Assembly (NCBI GenBank): GCA_030019365.1
Contig: JASEFA010000012.1
Coordinates: 1-64,000, forward strand
Length of the DNA: 64,000 bases
Reading direction: 5' to 3'
Origin: Bacillota bacterium
GTDB taxonomy: Bacteria > Bacillota > Sulfobacillia > JACIYH01
In this document: positions 28,998 to 36,898 of the stretch, one piece after another
Position numbering within the stretch: the stretch's first letter is position 1
How the letters are laid out: every line of letters begins with the position of its first letter
Position numbers and translations under genes: made by a program
Notes under the pieces: model-generated
Databases searched by the model: none
Seen by the model: only the letters and a program-made list of their open reading frames with translations
What the model was told of the DNA's origin: nothing

Positions 28998-30037
28998 CCT
29001 CGAGCGAAGAACTCCAGCTGCCGCGCGGGCGGCTCCAGTCCCAGGTGACGGTAAGCCAGGGCGGTCACCGCCCGCCCCCGGGGAGTGCGCTGCAGAAAGC
29101 CCGCCTTGAGGAGATAGGGCTCGCACACTTCTTCGATGGTATCGGGCTCTTCCCCCACGGCGGCCGCCAGCGTGCTCAGGCCCACCGGCCCTCCCCCGTA
29201 CTTAGAGATTATGGCGCGCAGCATCTCCTGGTCAACCCGGTCGAGCCCGGCCTCGTCCACCTCCAGGAGCCGCAATCCTTCCCGGGCCACCTCCATGGTG
29301 ATGACCCCATCCGCCCGCACCTGGGCGTAGTCCCGCAACCGGCGCAGCAGGCGGTTGGCCACCCGGGGCGTTCCCCGCGATCGCCTCGCCACTTCGCGGG
29401 CTGCTTCATCTTCGATCTCGACCCCCAGGATGGATGCCGCCCGCACCACGATCTGGGTCAGCTCCCGGGCGTGATAGAAGTCCAGGTGCACGATGATGCC
29501 GAACCTGTCCCGCAGGGGCGAGGTGAGCAACCCCGCCCGGGTGGTCGCCCCCACCAGGGTGAAAGGGTGGAGCCGGATGCGGTTGGTGCGGGCGGTGGGA
29601 CCCTTGCCGGAAACCCAATCGAACATGAAGTCCTCCACGGCCGGGTACAGGGTCTCCTCGGCCTTGCGGTTGAGGCGGTGGATCTCATCTATGAACAGGA
29701 TCTCTTTCTCCTGCAGGTTGGTGAGGATGGCCACCATGTCGCCGGCCCGCTCGATGGCAGGTCCGGAGGTGGCCCTTATACCCACGCCCATCTCGGCCGC
29801 CAGAATGTAAGCCAGGGTGGTCTTGCCCAGGCCCGGCGGTCCGTAAAGCAGGACGTGGTCGAGATGCTCATCCCGCCCCCGGCACGCCTCCAGGAAAATG
29901 GAAAGGCGCTCCTTCACCATTGGCTGCCCCACGAACTCGGTCAGGGTGCGGGGCCGCAGGCTCTGCTCGAACAGCTTTTCTTCCTCGCGCGCCCGCCCGC
30001 TCACCAGCCGCGCGGCAAAGGCCTCCTCAGACAACAA
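28994..30037 (-). CDS. ruvB: Holliday junction branch-migration helicase RuvB
   Basis: A 347-residue AAA+ ATPase. [12 protein letters not shown], Walker [13 protein letters not shown], Walker [11 protein letters not shown], sensor [18 protein letters not shown] and the C-terminal winged helix ([13 protein letters not shown]) are all present. It drives branch migration with RuvA and resolves with RuvC, all adjacent. Confidence 0.97.
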   Translation of the reverse strand: MLSEEAFAARLVSGRAREEEKLFEQSLRPRTLTEFVGQPMVKERLSIFLEACRGRDEHLDHVLLYGPPGLGKTTLAYILAAEMGVGIRATSGPAIERAGDMVAILTNLQEKEILFIDEIHRLNRKAEETLYPAVEDFMFDWVSGKGPTARTNRIRLHPFTLVGATTRAGLLTSPLRDRFGIIVHLDFYHARELTQIVVRAASILGVEIEDEAAREVARRSRGTPRVANRLLRRLRDYAQVRADGVITMEVAREGLRLLEVDEAGLDRVDQEMLRAIISKYGGGPVGLSTLAAAVGEEPDTIEEVCEPYLLKAGFLQRTPRGRAVTALAYRHLGLEPPARQLEFFARG

Positions 30038-30041
30038 CCGC

Positions 30042-30752
30042 TCACTCCTCCGTCAGGCGTCCCTGGCGACCGAGCCAACGCAGGGCCGCCACGATGACAT
30101 CGTCGGCGGTAACCTCTGGGCCCGCGGCCTCCAGGGCAGCGGCAACGGCCTCGGCCGCCTCCCGGTGGGAATACCCCAGGGCAGAGAGAGCGTCACGGGC
30201 CTGGTCCCTCGCGGCAGCCAGCTCGCTCCCGTCCGCCGTGACCGTCCCCCCGGCCGCTGCAACCGCGCTCGCGGCCGCGGGCCCCGGTACAGTCTCTCCC
30301 GCTGCGGCCGGCCCGGCGGCCGCTGCCGCCTGGACGGCCCGCGCGGCCGCTGCCGGCACCCGATCCCGCAGCTCGACCAGCAGGCGGCTCACCGTCTTCC
30401 TGCCCACTCCCGAAATCCCCCCCAGGAGGGAGGCATCCTGGCGGAGTACGGCCTGCCAGAAACGCGCGGGAGGGCACCCGCCCACGATGGCCAGGGCCAG
30501 CCGGGGGCCCACCCCCGACACCCCCTGCAGGGTGCGGAACAACTCCCGTTCGGCCGCGGTGGCAAATCCATAAAGAGAGATCTCGTCCTCCCGGATGTGG
30601 AGGTGAGTGTAGAGGGTGACCGTCTCGCCGGGGGCGGGCAGGGCCTGAGCCGCACCCGCGGGCACCTTCACTTCCAGCCCCACTCCCCCCACTTCCACCA
30701 CCGCGTGGCCGGGCCCGTTCTCCAGAAGGCGCCCCTTGAGGTGAGAGATCAT
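30042..30752 (-). CDS. ruvA: Holliday junction DNA-binding protein RuvA
   Basis: A 236-residue RuvA. It has MISHLKGRL at the start, [19 protein letters not shown], and the helix-hairpin-helix motifs [12 protein letters not shown] and [17 protein letters not shown] long Ala/Gly-rich linker (about 140-180) separates the RuvB-binding C-terminal domain ([19 protein letters not shown]), making it longer than the usual 200. The ATG overlaps the ruvC stop. Confidence 0.95.
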   Translation of the reverse strand: MISHLKGRLLENGPGHAVVEVGGVGLEVKVPAGAAQALPAPGETVTLYTHLHIREDEISLYGFATAAERELFRTLQGVSGVGPRLALAIVGGCPPARFWQAVLRQDASLLGGISGVGRKTVSRLLVELRDRVPAAAARAVQAAAAAGPAAAGETVPGPAAASAVAAAGGTVTADGSELAAARDQARDALSALGYSHREAAEAVAAALEAAGPEVTADDVIVAALRWLGRQGRLTEE

Positions 30753-31351
30753 TCCTCCCCCACCTCCGCCCGGCCCCAAGGGCCGGCCCCCGCCCGGCCC
30801 TCCTCTGCCATGCCCGCCTCCTCGACGCGGGACAGGGTCTGCCGGTTGAGCAAGCAGCACACCGCCACCCCCAGGGCGTCGGCGGCATCCTGAGGACGGG
30901 GGTGGGACTCCAGGCCCAAACCGCGGGCCACCATGTCCTGCACCTGGGTCTTGGTGGCCCTGCCGTATCCCACCACCGCCATCTTCACCTGCAGGGGGGA
31001 ATACTCGTAGACGGGCAGCCCGGCTTCGGCCGCCGCCAGCAACGCCACCGCCCGGGCCTGCCCCACCGCGAAGGCGCTGCGCTGGTTGCGGCAGAAGAAT
31101 ATCTCCTCAACAGCAACGGCGGAGGGAACATACTCCCTCACCACCTGCTGCAGGCTCCGGTAGAGACGGAGCAGCCGCTCGGCCAGGGGTATCCCGGCGG
31201 GCGTGTGCAGGCAACCGTATCCGGCGCAGGCCAGTGCTCCTTCCCGTTCTTCCACCACGCCGTACCCCAGGGCAGCCGTCCCGGGATCGATTCCCAATAC
31301 GCGCAAAGGCAATCCCTCGATATGCCCCGTTTCGACGACCGGTCCATCCAA
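30749..31351 (-). CDS. ruvC: Crossover junction endonuclease RuvC
   Basis: A 200-residue resolvase. RVLGIDPGTAALGYG carries the first catalytic Asp, VAVEEIFFCRNQRSA a catalytic Glu, and SHPRPQDAADALGVAVC the C-terminal Asp/His pair. The N terminus runs about 17 residues longer than typical; an internal start is possible. It cuts Holliday junctions with RuvAB. Confidence 0.95.
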   Translation of the reverse strand: MDGPVVETGHIEGLPLRVLGIDPGTAALGYGVVEEREGALACAGYGCLHTPAGIPLAERLLRLYRSLQQVVREYVPSAVAVEEIFFCRNQRSAFAVGQARAVALLAAAEAGLPVYEYSPLQVKMAVVGYGRATKTQVQDMVARGLGLESHPRPQDAADALGVAVCCLLNRQTLSRVEEAGMAEEGRAGAGPWGRAEVGEE

Positions 31352-31369
31352 TCCTCCCCACCGGGCGGG

Positions 31370-31894
31370 TCAGTCCCCCAGCCCCTCCAGGAAGCGGGTC
31401 ACCTCGCCGTCGCCCTCCACCAGCACGCCCTGCTGCAGCAGCTCCCGGTCTTCCGGGAGCAGGGTCCGGGCATCCACCGGCGTCACCTCCTTGAGCAGAA
31501 GGTGATCGCGACTGCGCCCGTAGTACACGGCCACCTTGCCGTCCGAGATGGTGAGGAAGCGATAGCTGACCATGTCCGGGCAAATGGCCTCCACCTGGCG
31601 CTCCAGTTCGATGCGGGTGGGACTGAAGGAAAGCAGGGTCCACCCCGGGTGGTGCTTCATGAACTCCTCCTGGGTGCAGCCCACCAGCTCCGGCCACACG
31701 GCAGCCTCCCGCTCCTCACGGTAGCCGCACAGCAGGTAGGTGGTACGGTACAGCACCGTCGCCCCTTCCCCCACCACGGGGGAGCGGTCCACTGCCCGAT
31801 CGTGACCCCGGTAAAAGGGGGACAGCACGAGAACCGTGGTGAGCACCGCGGCTGCCACGCCCAGGACGATGAGATACCGTTTCGCCCTCAACAA
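31370..31894 (-). CDS. bofC: BofC-like forespore protein
   Basis: A protein of about 174 residues with one N-terminal membrane helix (YLIVLGVAAAVLTTVLVL). It fits BofC in YLLCGYREEREA, LVGCTQEEFMKHHPGW, CPDMVSYRFLTISDGKVAVYYG and PVDARTLLPEDRELLQQGVLV. BofC restrains SpoIVB signalling in the intermembrane space of the developing spore. The TTG at 31894 is preferred, with GGGGG 8 bases upstream; that G run is part of a hairpin. Confidence 0.8.
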   Translation of the reverse strand: MLRAKRYLIVLGVAAAVLTTVLVLSPFYRGHDRAVDRSPVVGEGATVLYRTTYLLCGYREEREAAVWPELVGCTQEEFMKHHPGWTLLSFSPTRIELERQVEAICPDMVSYRFLTISDGKVAVYYGRSRDHLLLKEVTPVDARTLLPEDRELLQQGVLVEGDGEVTRFLEGLGD

Positions 31895-31902
31895 AGCCAG
31901 AA

Positions 31903-31930
31903 CCCCCGGCAAACCTAGTTTGCCCGGGGG
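31903..31930 (-). terminator. Terminator-like hairpin between yebC and bofC
   Basis: On the minus strand a 12-bp stem with one bulged base (31930-31918 with 31914-31903) is followed by the T-rich stretch TTCTGGCTTTGTT. It could terminate the yebC transcript or act as an attenuator, since the start codon of bofC lies in the T-rich tail. The structure is visible; efficiency is unknown. Confidence 0.6.
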
Positions 31931-31943
31931 CTTATCCTCATAT

Positions 31944-32693
31944 TCAGACGGCCAGGCGGCGCATCTCCTCGGGTGCCATATCGAAGTTGGAGAACACCCG
32001 CTGCACGTCATCGTGCTCGGACAGGGCATCCACCAGGCGTAACACCTGCTCGGCTTCCTTGCCCGACACGCGCACCGTCGTCTGGGGCACCATGGTGACC
32101 TCGGCGACCTCCGGGCGCATCCCGCTCTGTTCCAGGGCCGCCTTCACCCGGCCCACATCCTCGGGAGCGGTGATCACCTCGTAAGACTCCTCATCGCTCT
32201 GGAAGTCCTCCGCCCCCGCTTCCAGGGCCACGGCGAGGATGGCGTCCTCGCCCCCCACGCTGCGGTCCAGAGAGATGTACCCGCGCTTGCGGAACATCCA
32301 GCTGACGCACCCGGTCTCACCCAGGCTCCCGCCATGCCGGGAGAACAGATACCGCAACTCGCTGGTGGTGCGGTTGCGATTGTCCGTGACCACCTCCAGC
32401 ATGATGGCCACGCCGCCTGGTCCGTAACCTTCGTAGGTGAGCTCCTCGTAGGTCACGCCCTCCAGTTCGCCGGTTCCCCTCTTGATGAGCCTGGTTATGT
32501 TGTCGGCAGGCATGTTGGCGTCGCGGGCCTTCTCCACGGCGATCCGCAGCCGGGTGTTGGCGTCCAGGTTGCCGCCGCCGTGGCGAGCACCCACGATGAT
32601 CTCCCGGGCCAGCCTGGAGAACAGGTTTCCGCGCTCGGCATCCTTCCTGGCCTTGGTATGCTTGATGTTGGCCCACTTGCTGTGGCCGGACAT
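31944..32693 (-). CDS. yebC: YebC/PmpR family transcriptional/translational regulator
   Basis: A 249-residue YebC. It begins MSGHSKWANIKHTKARKDAE and includes NTRLRIAVEKARDANMPADN, YEGYGPGGVAIMLEVVTDN and ETGCVSWMFRKRG. The family includes DNA-binding regulators and, in some bacteria, a ribosome-associated factor for proline-rich peptides, which would suit a proteome with as many Pro runs as seen here. Confidence 0.96.
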   Translation of the reverse strand: MSGHSKWANIKHTKARKDAERGNLFSRLAREIIVGARHGGGNLDANTRLRIAVEKARDANMPADNITRLIKRGTGELEGVTYEELTYEGYGPGGVAIMLEVVTDNRNRTTSELRYLFSRHGGSLGETGCVSWMFRKRGYISLDRSVGGEDAILAVALEAGAEDFQSDEESYEVITAPEDVGRVKAALEQSGMRPEVAEVTMVPQTTVRVSGKEAEQVLRLVDALSEHDDVQRVFSNFDMAPEEMRRLAV

Positions 32694-32711
32694 GCCCTCA
32701 CCTCGCTCTCA

Positions 32712-32873
32712 TCAGTAGTCTACTTTCTGCACCACTCCCACTACCCCGTAACGGCTGCGTACCAGCCAGCGGACGATCACCAGCTGTCCCCCTGCTCTGT
32801 GCACCACCCGCCACCCGCGCAGGCGGCCGTGCCGGATACGGTTGCGGGAGCGCGATCCCCGTTGCATGCTCAT
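32712..32873 (-). CDS. Small basic protein of 53 residues, unknown
   Basis: A 53-residue ORF with a strong Shine-Dalgarno (AAGGGGGA) before ATG 32873. Its start overlaps the stop of the E1-like gene (ATGA), indicating translational coupling. The N-terminal third is Arg-rich (MSMQRGSRSRNRIRHGR); the rest forms a predicted beta-rich stretch (GWRVVHRAGGQLVIVRWLV). It does not end in Gly-Gly, so it is not an obvious ubiquitin-like partner. No family is recognised. Confidence 0.55.
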   Translation of the reverse strand: MSMQRGSRSRNRIRHGRLRGWRVVHRAGGQLVIVRWLVRSRYGVVGVVQKVDY

Positions 32874-33598
32874 TCCCCCTTTTGGCCGGAACAGTAGGGA
32901 CATCCGGGATCGGTGTGACATTCCACCTCGCGAAAGCGTCCGGTCATACCGTCAAAGGAGAGGTACCGCCCGGACAGCAGATCTCCCAGATCGAGCAGGA
33001 TCTTCAGGGCGAGGGCGGCCTGCAATACCCCCATGGCCCCCGCCACCAGGATCCCGAGGCCCCCGGTGATCGGGCCGTCGGAGTCGTCCGGAAAGGCGCA
33101 GTTCCAGCACGGCCCCTCTCCGGGTACCACGGTGAGTACCCGTCCTTCCCACCCCCGTACCGTCGCCCCCACCAGGGGCTTGCCGCCGGCCAGGCACAGC
33201 CGGTTCAGTTCCTGCCGCCATCTGGCCGAGCCGACGCACCCCACTATAACATCGTACCTGGGCACCAGGCCGGCAATGTCCGTCCCGACGTACTCATCGA
33301 CGTCCACGGCCGGGTTGAGAGCCCGCAGGCGGCGCGATGCACCCCTTCCGGCCACGTCCCCTCCCCACGCCGGGTAGTGGACGTGAGCGAGGCTCTCCCC
33401 CTCCTCCGGGTCCACCAGACCCAGGCGGCCCACACCGGCGGCAGCCAGGTAGAGGGAAGCCGCCAGGCCCTGGCGGCCCAAACCCACCACCACAGCAGCA
33501 GACCGCAGCAGGCGGCGCTGCCCCTCCACCCCGAAACCGGGGAGGAGGAGGTGCCGACCATATCTCTCCATGTCCTCCCGAGTGAGTACCGGCGTCAT
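32870..33598 (-). CDS. E1-like ThiF/MoeB-family protein, catalytically degenerate copy
   Basis: A 242-residue E1-like protein. It has the N-terminal MoeB segment ERYGRHLLLPGFGVEGQ (with the Arg that in MoeB reaches into the partner site) and structural zinc pairs CWNC and CPYC. The adenylation site is degenerate: the nucleotide loop is GLGRQG, the usual SNLxRQ is ESLAHVHYP, the Lys after GRP is missing, the acidic DxxDN is GCVGS, and the catalytic Cys is absent. It probably does not adenylate by itself. It lies 60 bases downstream of the intact copy. Confidence 0.82.
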   Translation of the reverse strand: MTPVLTREDMERYGRHLLLPGFGVEGQRRLLRSAAVVVGLGRQGLAASLYLAAAGVGRLGLVDPEEGESLAHVHYPAWGGDVAGRGASRRLRALNPAVDVDEYVGTDIAGLVPRYDVIVGCVGSARWRQELNRLCLAGGKPLVGATVRGWEGRVLTVVPGEGPCWNCAFPDDSDGPITGGLGILVAGAMGVLQAALALKILLDLGDLLSGRYLSFDGMTGRFREVECHTDPGCPYCSGQKGE

Positions 33599-33658
33599 GA
33601 ACTCCTCCGGCTTCGTCCTCCCCCAGCCCCCCGCTCGCCGCGGAGTGCACCCCGCCCC

Positions 33659-34378
33659 TCAGCAGGTGCCGTAATCATCCGCCAGGCGGGTGATGCGGGG
33701 CCCGTCCCCGCACACGGGGCAGCGGGGGTCACGGCTCAGGGCCACCTCGTCCCAGGTCATGAGGCGGGCATCATAGAGAAGCAGCCTGCCCCGGTAGGTC
33801 TCCCCCCGCCCGGTCAGGTAACGCATGACGTCCATGGCCTGCAGGCAACCGATGAGCCCCGGCACCGGACCGAATATCCCGGCTTCCCGGCAGGTGGGTA
33901 CCGACCCCGCGGGCGGAGGTTCCGGGAAAAGACAACGCAGGCACGGCCCCTCTCCGGGGAAGAACAGGCTGGCCTGACCCTCGAAGCGGAACACCGCACC
34001 GTACGATAGGGGCTTCCCCAGCAGGTGGCAGGCATCGTTCAGGAGATACCTGGTGGCGAAGTTGTCGCAGGCGTCCACCACCACGCCGTACGGGGCCAGG
34101 ACAGATTCGGCGTTATCCCTGGTGAGCCGTACGGGGTAGAGGTCGATCTCGAGATCGGGTCGAACCTCTCTCAGCCTGTCGGCGGCTGACTCCACCTTGG
34201 GTCGCCCCAGGTCGGGCGTGGAGTGAATCACCTGGCGCTGCAGATTCGACATCTCCACCGCGTCGCCGTCCACCAAACCCAGCCTGCCGATGCCCGCCAG
34301 GGCCAGATACAGGCTGGAAGCAGAGCCCAGGCCGCCGGCCCCCACCACCACTGCTGAAGCCTGCCGGAGGTACTCCAT
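33659..34378 (-). CDS. E1-like ThiF/MoeB-family adenylyltransferase, catalytically intact copy
   Basis: A 239-residue E1-like protein with all active-site parts: GAGGLG (13-18), Asp37, SNLQRQ with Arg48, GRPK with Lys61, DACDN with Asp105, and the conserved Cys163 in PTCREAGIFGPVPG. Zinc pairs are CLRC (146-149) and CPVC (220-223). It lacks the N-terminal RYxRQ segment of MoeB; the ATG has AGGAGG at 5 bases, so this start is real. It ends YGTC. Such enzymes adenylate a ubiquitin-like sulfur carrier or peptide; no ThiS/MoaD gene lies nearby. Confidence 0.85.
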   Translation of the reverse strand: MEYLRQASAVVVGAGGLGSASSLYLALAGIGRLGLVDGDAVEMSNLQRQVIHSTPDLGRPKVESAADRLREVRPDLEIDLYPVRLTRDNAESVLAPYGVVVDACDNFATRYLLNDACHLLGKPLSYGAVFRFEGQASLFFPGEGPCLRCLFPEPPPAGSVPTCREAGIFGPVPGLIGCLQAMDVMRYLTGRGETYRGRLLLYDARLMTWDEVALSRDPRCPVCGDGPRITRLADDYGTC

Positions 34379-34439
34379 GCCTACCTCCTGACAGCACGTC
34401 CCGTGCCGTGCTCTATCGTAGCAATGTGCAGGAGGCCTG

Positions 34440-35147
34440 TCAACGCGGGGTGTACAGCATTCCCGGAGGTACCTCTCCCACGATGACGGTCTGGGCCACG
34501 GGAATGGAGCAGGTGGTTTCCACCCACCGGCTCCAGAAGGGGCTGGCCACGGTCACCCCCAGCACCACGTGCAGGTACAGGGCGTACCGGGTCTGGTTGA
34601 TCCCCGCCCCCTCGAAGCTGTCCCGGAAATCTATCCGCGCCGTCCCCACCGGGCTCACCCGTACCGGAATGCGGGGGCCCCACCCCGCCCACAGACCGTT
34701 GCCCAGGAGCTGGCCCAGCGGAATGTACAACAGCCAGTGATCCTGCCGGCGGATCTCTTCCTGCAGGGCGGCCAGCACCCCGGCTGCCATGCGCTGCATC
34801 GTGGCAATGTCGGGCTGCACGTACCGCACCTGACCCCCGTCCCCCGGCTGTACCCGGATCAGGTCCCGGCCCGCATACTCCGCCATTACCTGATCCAGGG
34901 CCCGGTAGACGGCCTGGTTGGTCAGCAGGACCGCTTCCCCCTCGGCCCGAGCCCACAGAGAAGCCATCACCTGCCCGGCGCCCGCCCAGCCCACCAGGGC
35001 CAGGATGACGAGGCAGCTTGCGACCGCCGCCGTCCACCTCCGCCGCCGGGAAGAGCGCGGCCGCGTTCGTCCCCCCGCACTGCCCCTCCCCCGGCTCCGC
35101 CACCTGGGGTAGAGGAGGGAGCGGTACCACCAGCCGCGGAGACTCAC
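34440..35147 (-). CDS. yunB: Sporulation protein YunB
   Basis: A 235-residue protein with an N-terminal membrane helix (AAVASCLVILALVGWAGAG) and the YunB domain: LLYIPLGQLLGNGLWAGWGP, then GINQTRYALYLHVVLGVTV and AQTVIVGEVPPGMLY. YunB is expressed in the mother cell under SigE and is needed for efficient sporulation. GTG 35147 is chosen for GAGG at 8 bases; the upstream frame is Arg/Ala-rich and unlike a protein. Confidence 0.85.
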   Translation of the reverse strand: MSLRGWWYRSLLYPRWRSRGRGSAGGRTRPRSSRRRRWTAAVASCLVILALVGWAGAGQVMASLWARAEGEAVLLTNQAVYRALDQVMAEYAGRDLIRVQPGDGGQVRYVQPDIATMQRMAAGVLAALQEEIRRQDHWLLYIPLGQLLGNGLWAGWGPRIPVRVSPVGTARIDFRDSFEGAGINQTRYALYLHVVLGVTVASPFWSRWVETTCSIPVAQTVIVGEVPPGMLYTPR

Positions 35148-35301
35148 GGTATCATCCTCGCCCAGCCAGCTTATGCCCGCACGGCGGTGGCGGTGCGCGC
35201 GGAGGGGGCGCGCGCGGCGGTGGTGCGGCCGCGCGCGGACGCTGCAGGCTGCGCGCAGGTCACGCGGGACGCGGCGGCGGGCGCGAAGCGGGCAGAATAT
35301 G

Positions 35302-36594
35302 TTATGGGGCCCAGCGCACGCGCACGAAGCGCCGCCAGCCCACCTGCAGGACACTCTCGTTGGGAACCTCGCAGGACGCCTCCGGGTCGGTCACCTGCAG
35401 CCCGTTGAGCCGCACCCCACCCTGCTCGATGAGACGGCGCCCTTCGCTGTGGGATGAGGCCAGGCCTGCCAGCACCAGCAACCGGGGCAACCACACCCGC
35501 ACAGGAGCCTCGCCTGCGGGCGCATCCGCCGCGCCCTTGGCCGCTGCCCGGCCCGGCCCGGTTACGGGCCCCAGAGAGGGGAGGTCCGATACGCCTGCCT
35601 CGCGGAGGGAAACGGTCCTTTCAGGTACGTCGGCGGGGATCTCCCGCCGGGAGAATACGCGCACGAAGCGTTCTTCCGCCACCCGCGCTGCCCTGGCCCC
35701 GTGGTAGATGGTGACGACCTCGCGGGCCAGCCGCATCTTGGCCTGGCGCGGGTTGAGCTGACCCGCCTCCATGTCCCGCATCATCGCTCTTACCTCTGCC
35801 ATGGGCACGTCGGTGCACAGCTCGAAGTATGCGCCGAGTAAGCTGTCCGGAACGGACATGGTCTTACCGTACATCTGGTCGGGCGGTTCGGTGATCCCGA
35901 TGTAATTGCCCAGGGACTTGGACATCTTCTGGACTCCGTCCAGGCCCACCAGGAGGGGCATGGTGAGCACCACCTGGGGGATCAAACCGTACTCCCGCAT
36001 CACGTCCCGGGTGAGGAGGAAATTGAAGGTCTGGTCGGTTCCCCCGAGCTCCACGTCGGTGCGGGTGGCAATGGAGTCGTAAGCCTGGGCCAGGGGGTAG
36101 AGGAGCTCGTGCACGCTGATGGGCCGACCCTCCCGGAAGCGGGCGGCGAACTCATCCCGCTCCAGCATGCGGGCCACCGTGTAACGGGAGCACAGCTCCA
36201 CCACTTGATAGAAGTCCAAGCGGCCCAGCCAGTGGGAGTTGAAGAGGATCTCGGTGCGCCCGGGATCCAGGATGCGGTACACCTGCTCCTCGTACGTGCG
36301 GGCGTTGGCCCGCACCTCCTCCTCGGTGAGCGGCTTGCGCGTCTCCGAACGACCGGAGGGGTCTCCGATCCGCCCCGTGAAGTCGCCCACGATGAACATC
36401 ACCTGGTGCCCCATATCCTGGAACTGGCGCAGCTTGCGCAGCACCACCGCGTGCCCCAGGTGGATGTCGGGAGCGCTGGGGTCGGCACCCAGCTTCACCC
36501 GCAGGGCGCGCCCGTTCTCCGCTGCCTCCTTGAGCTTGCCCTCCAGCTCCTCGGGCAACCACACCGCTGCGGCTCCCCGCAGCAGCGTCTCCAT
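35302..36594 (-). CDS. tyrS: Tyrosyl-tRNA synthetase
   Basis: A 430-residue class I synthetase of the TyrZ type. The HIGH-like motif is DIHLGHAVVL, KMSKS is QKMSKSLGNYIGI, and GGTDQTFNFLL binds tyrosine. The C-terminal S4-like domain has LLVLAGLASSHSEGRRLIEQ. The ATG at 36594 is the conserved start; a TTG 21 bases upstream is a possible alternative. No T-box leader was recognised upstream; an extended -10 (TGGTACAAT) lies at about 36656-36648. Confidence 0.95.
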   Translation of the reverse strand: METLLRGAAAVWLPEELEGKLKEAAENGRALRVKLGADPSAPDIHLGHAVVLRKLRQFQDMGHQVMFIVGDFTGRIGDPSGRSETRKPLTEEEVRANARTYEEQVYRILDPGRTEILFNSHWLGRLDFYQVVELCSRYTVARMLERDEFAARFREGRPISVHELLYPLAQAYDSIATRTDVELGGTDQTFNFLLTRDVMREYGLIPQVVLTMPLLVGLDGVQKMSKSLGNYIGITEPPDQMYGKTMSVPDSLLGAYFELCTDVPMAEVRAMMRDMEAGQLNPRQAKMRLAREVVTIYHGARAARVAEERFVRVFSRREIPADVPERTVSLREAGVSDLPSLGPVTGPGRAAAKGAADAPAGEAPVRVWLPRLLVLAGLASSHSEGRRLIEQGGVRLNGLQVTDPEASCEVPNESVLQVGWRRFVRVRWAP

Positions 36595-36898
36595 TTGGTC
36601 GCGCGTGCCGTTCAACTCTTTCCCACTCCCCGTTTCTACCTCGCGCCATTGTACCACGTGCCCGCGCCCGCCCGCCAGAGGCTCACCTGCGGACTGAGGG
36701 CCACCGCCTGCCAGAGAGGCTACTGGTCCCTGCCGGATCACCGCCGGTAGAACATCGGTGCGATTTATCGAAAGCATGTGACTATGGGGTAACATACATA
36801 AAATGAGTATCACTATGAGAGTATATTTGTACAGGTCTTGGGGAGGAAGCCGGGTATGCAGTGACGAATCAGGGAATCACGAAGGGAGTTTCGCCTGC
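36595..36898. other. Divergent intergenic region between tyrS and the PBP gene
   Basis: About 300 bases. On the minus strand an extended -10 element (TGGTACAAT, 36656-36648) could drive tyrS. On the plus strand an AT-rich stretch (about 36,775-36,835) breaks the GC-rich background and probably holds the PBP promoter. An in-frame ATG at 36803 lies here without a Shine-Dalgarno. Confidence 0.5.

Noticed and set aside
32712-32873. Ubiquitin-like sulfur carrier (ThiS/MoaD) partner for the E1-like pair
   Set aside because: The protein is Arg-rich at its start, only 53 residues and does not end in Gly-Gly.
36595-36802. Tyrosine T-box riboswitch upstream of tyrS
   Set aside because: The leader predicted from the extended -10 is too short and no T-box sequence or terminator hairpin was found.
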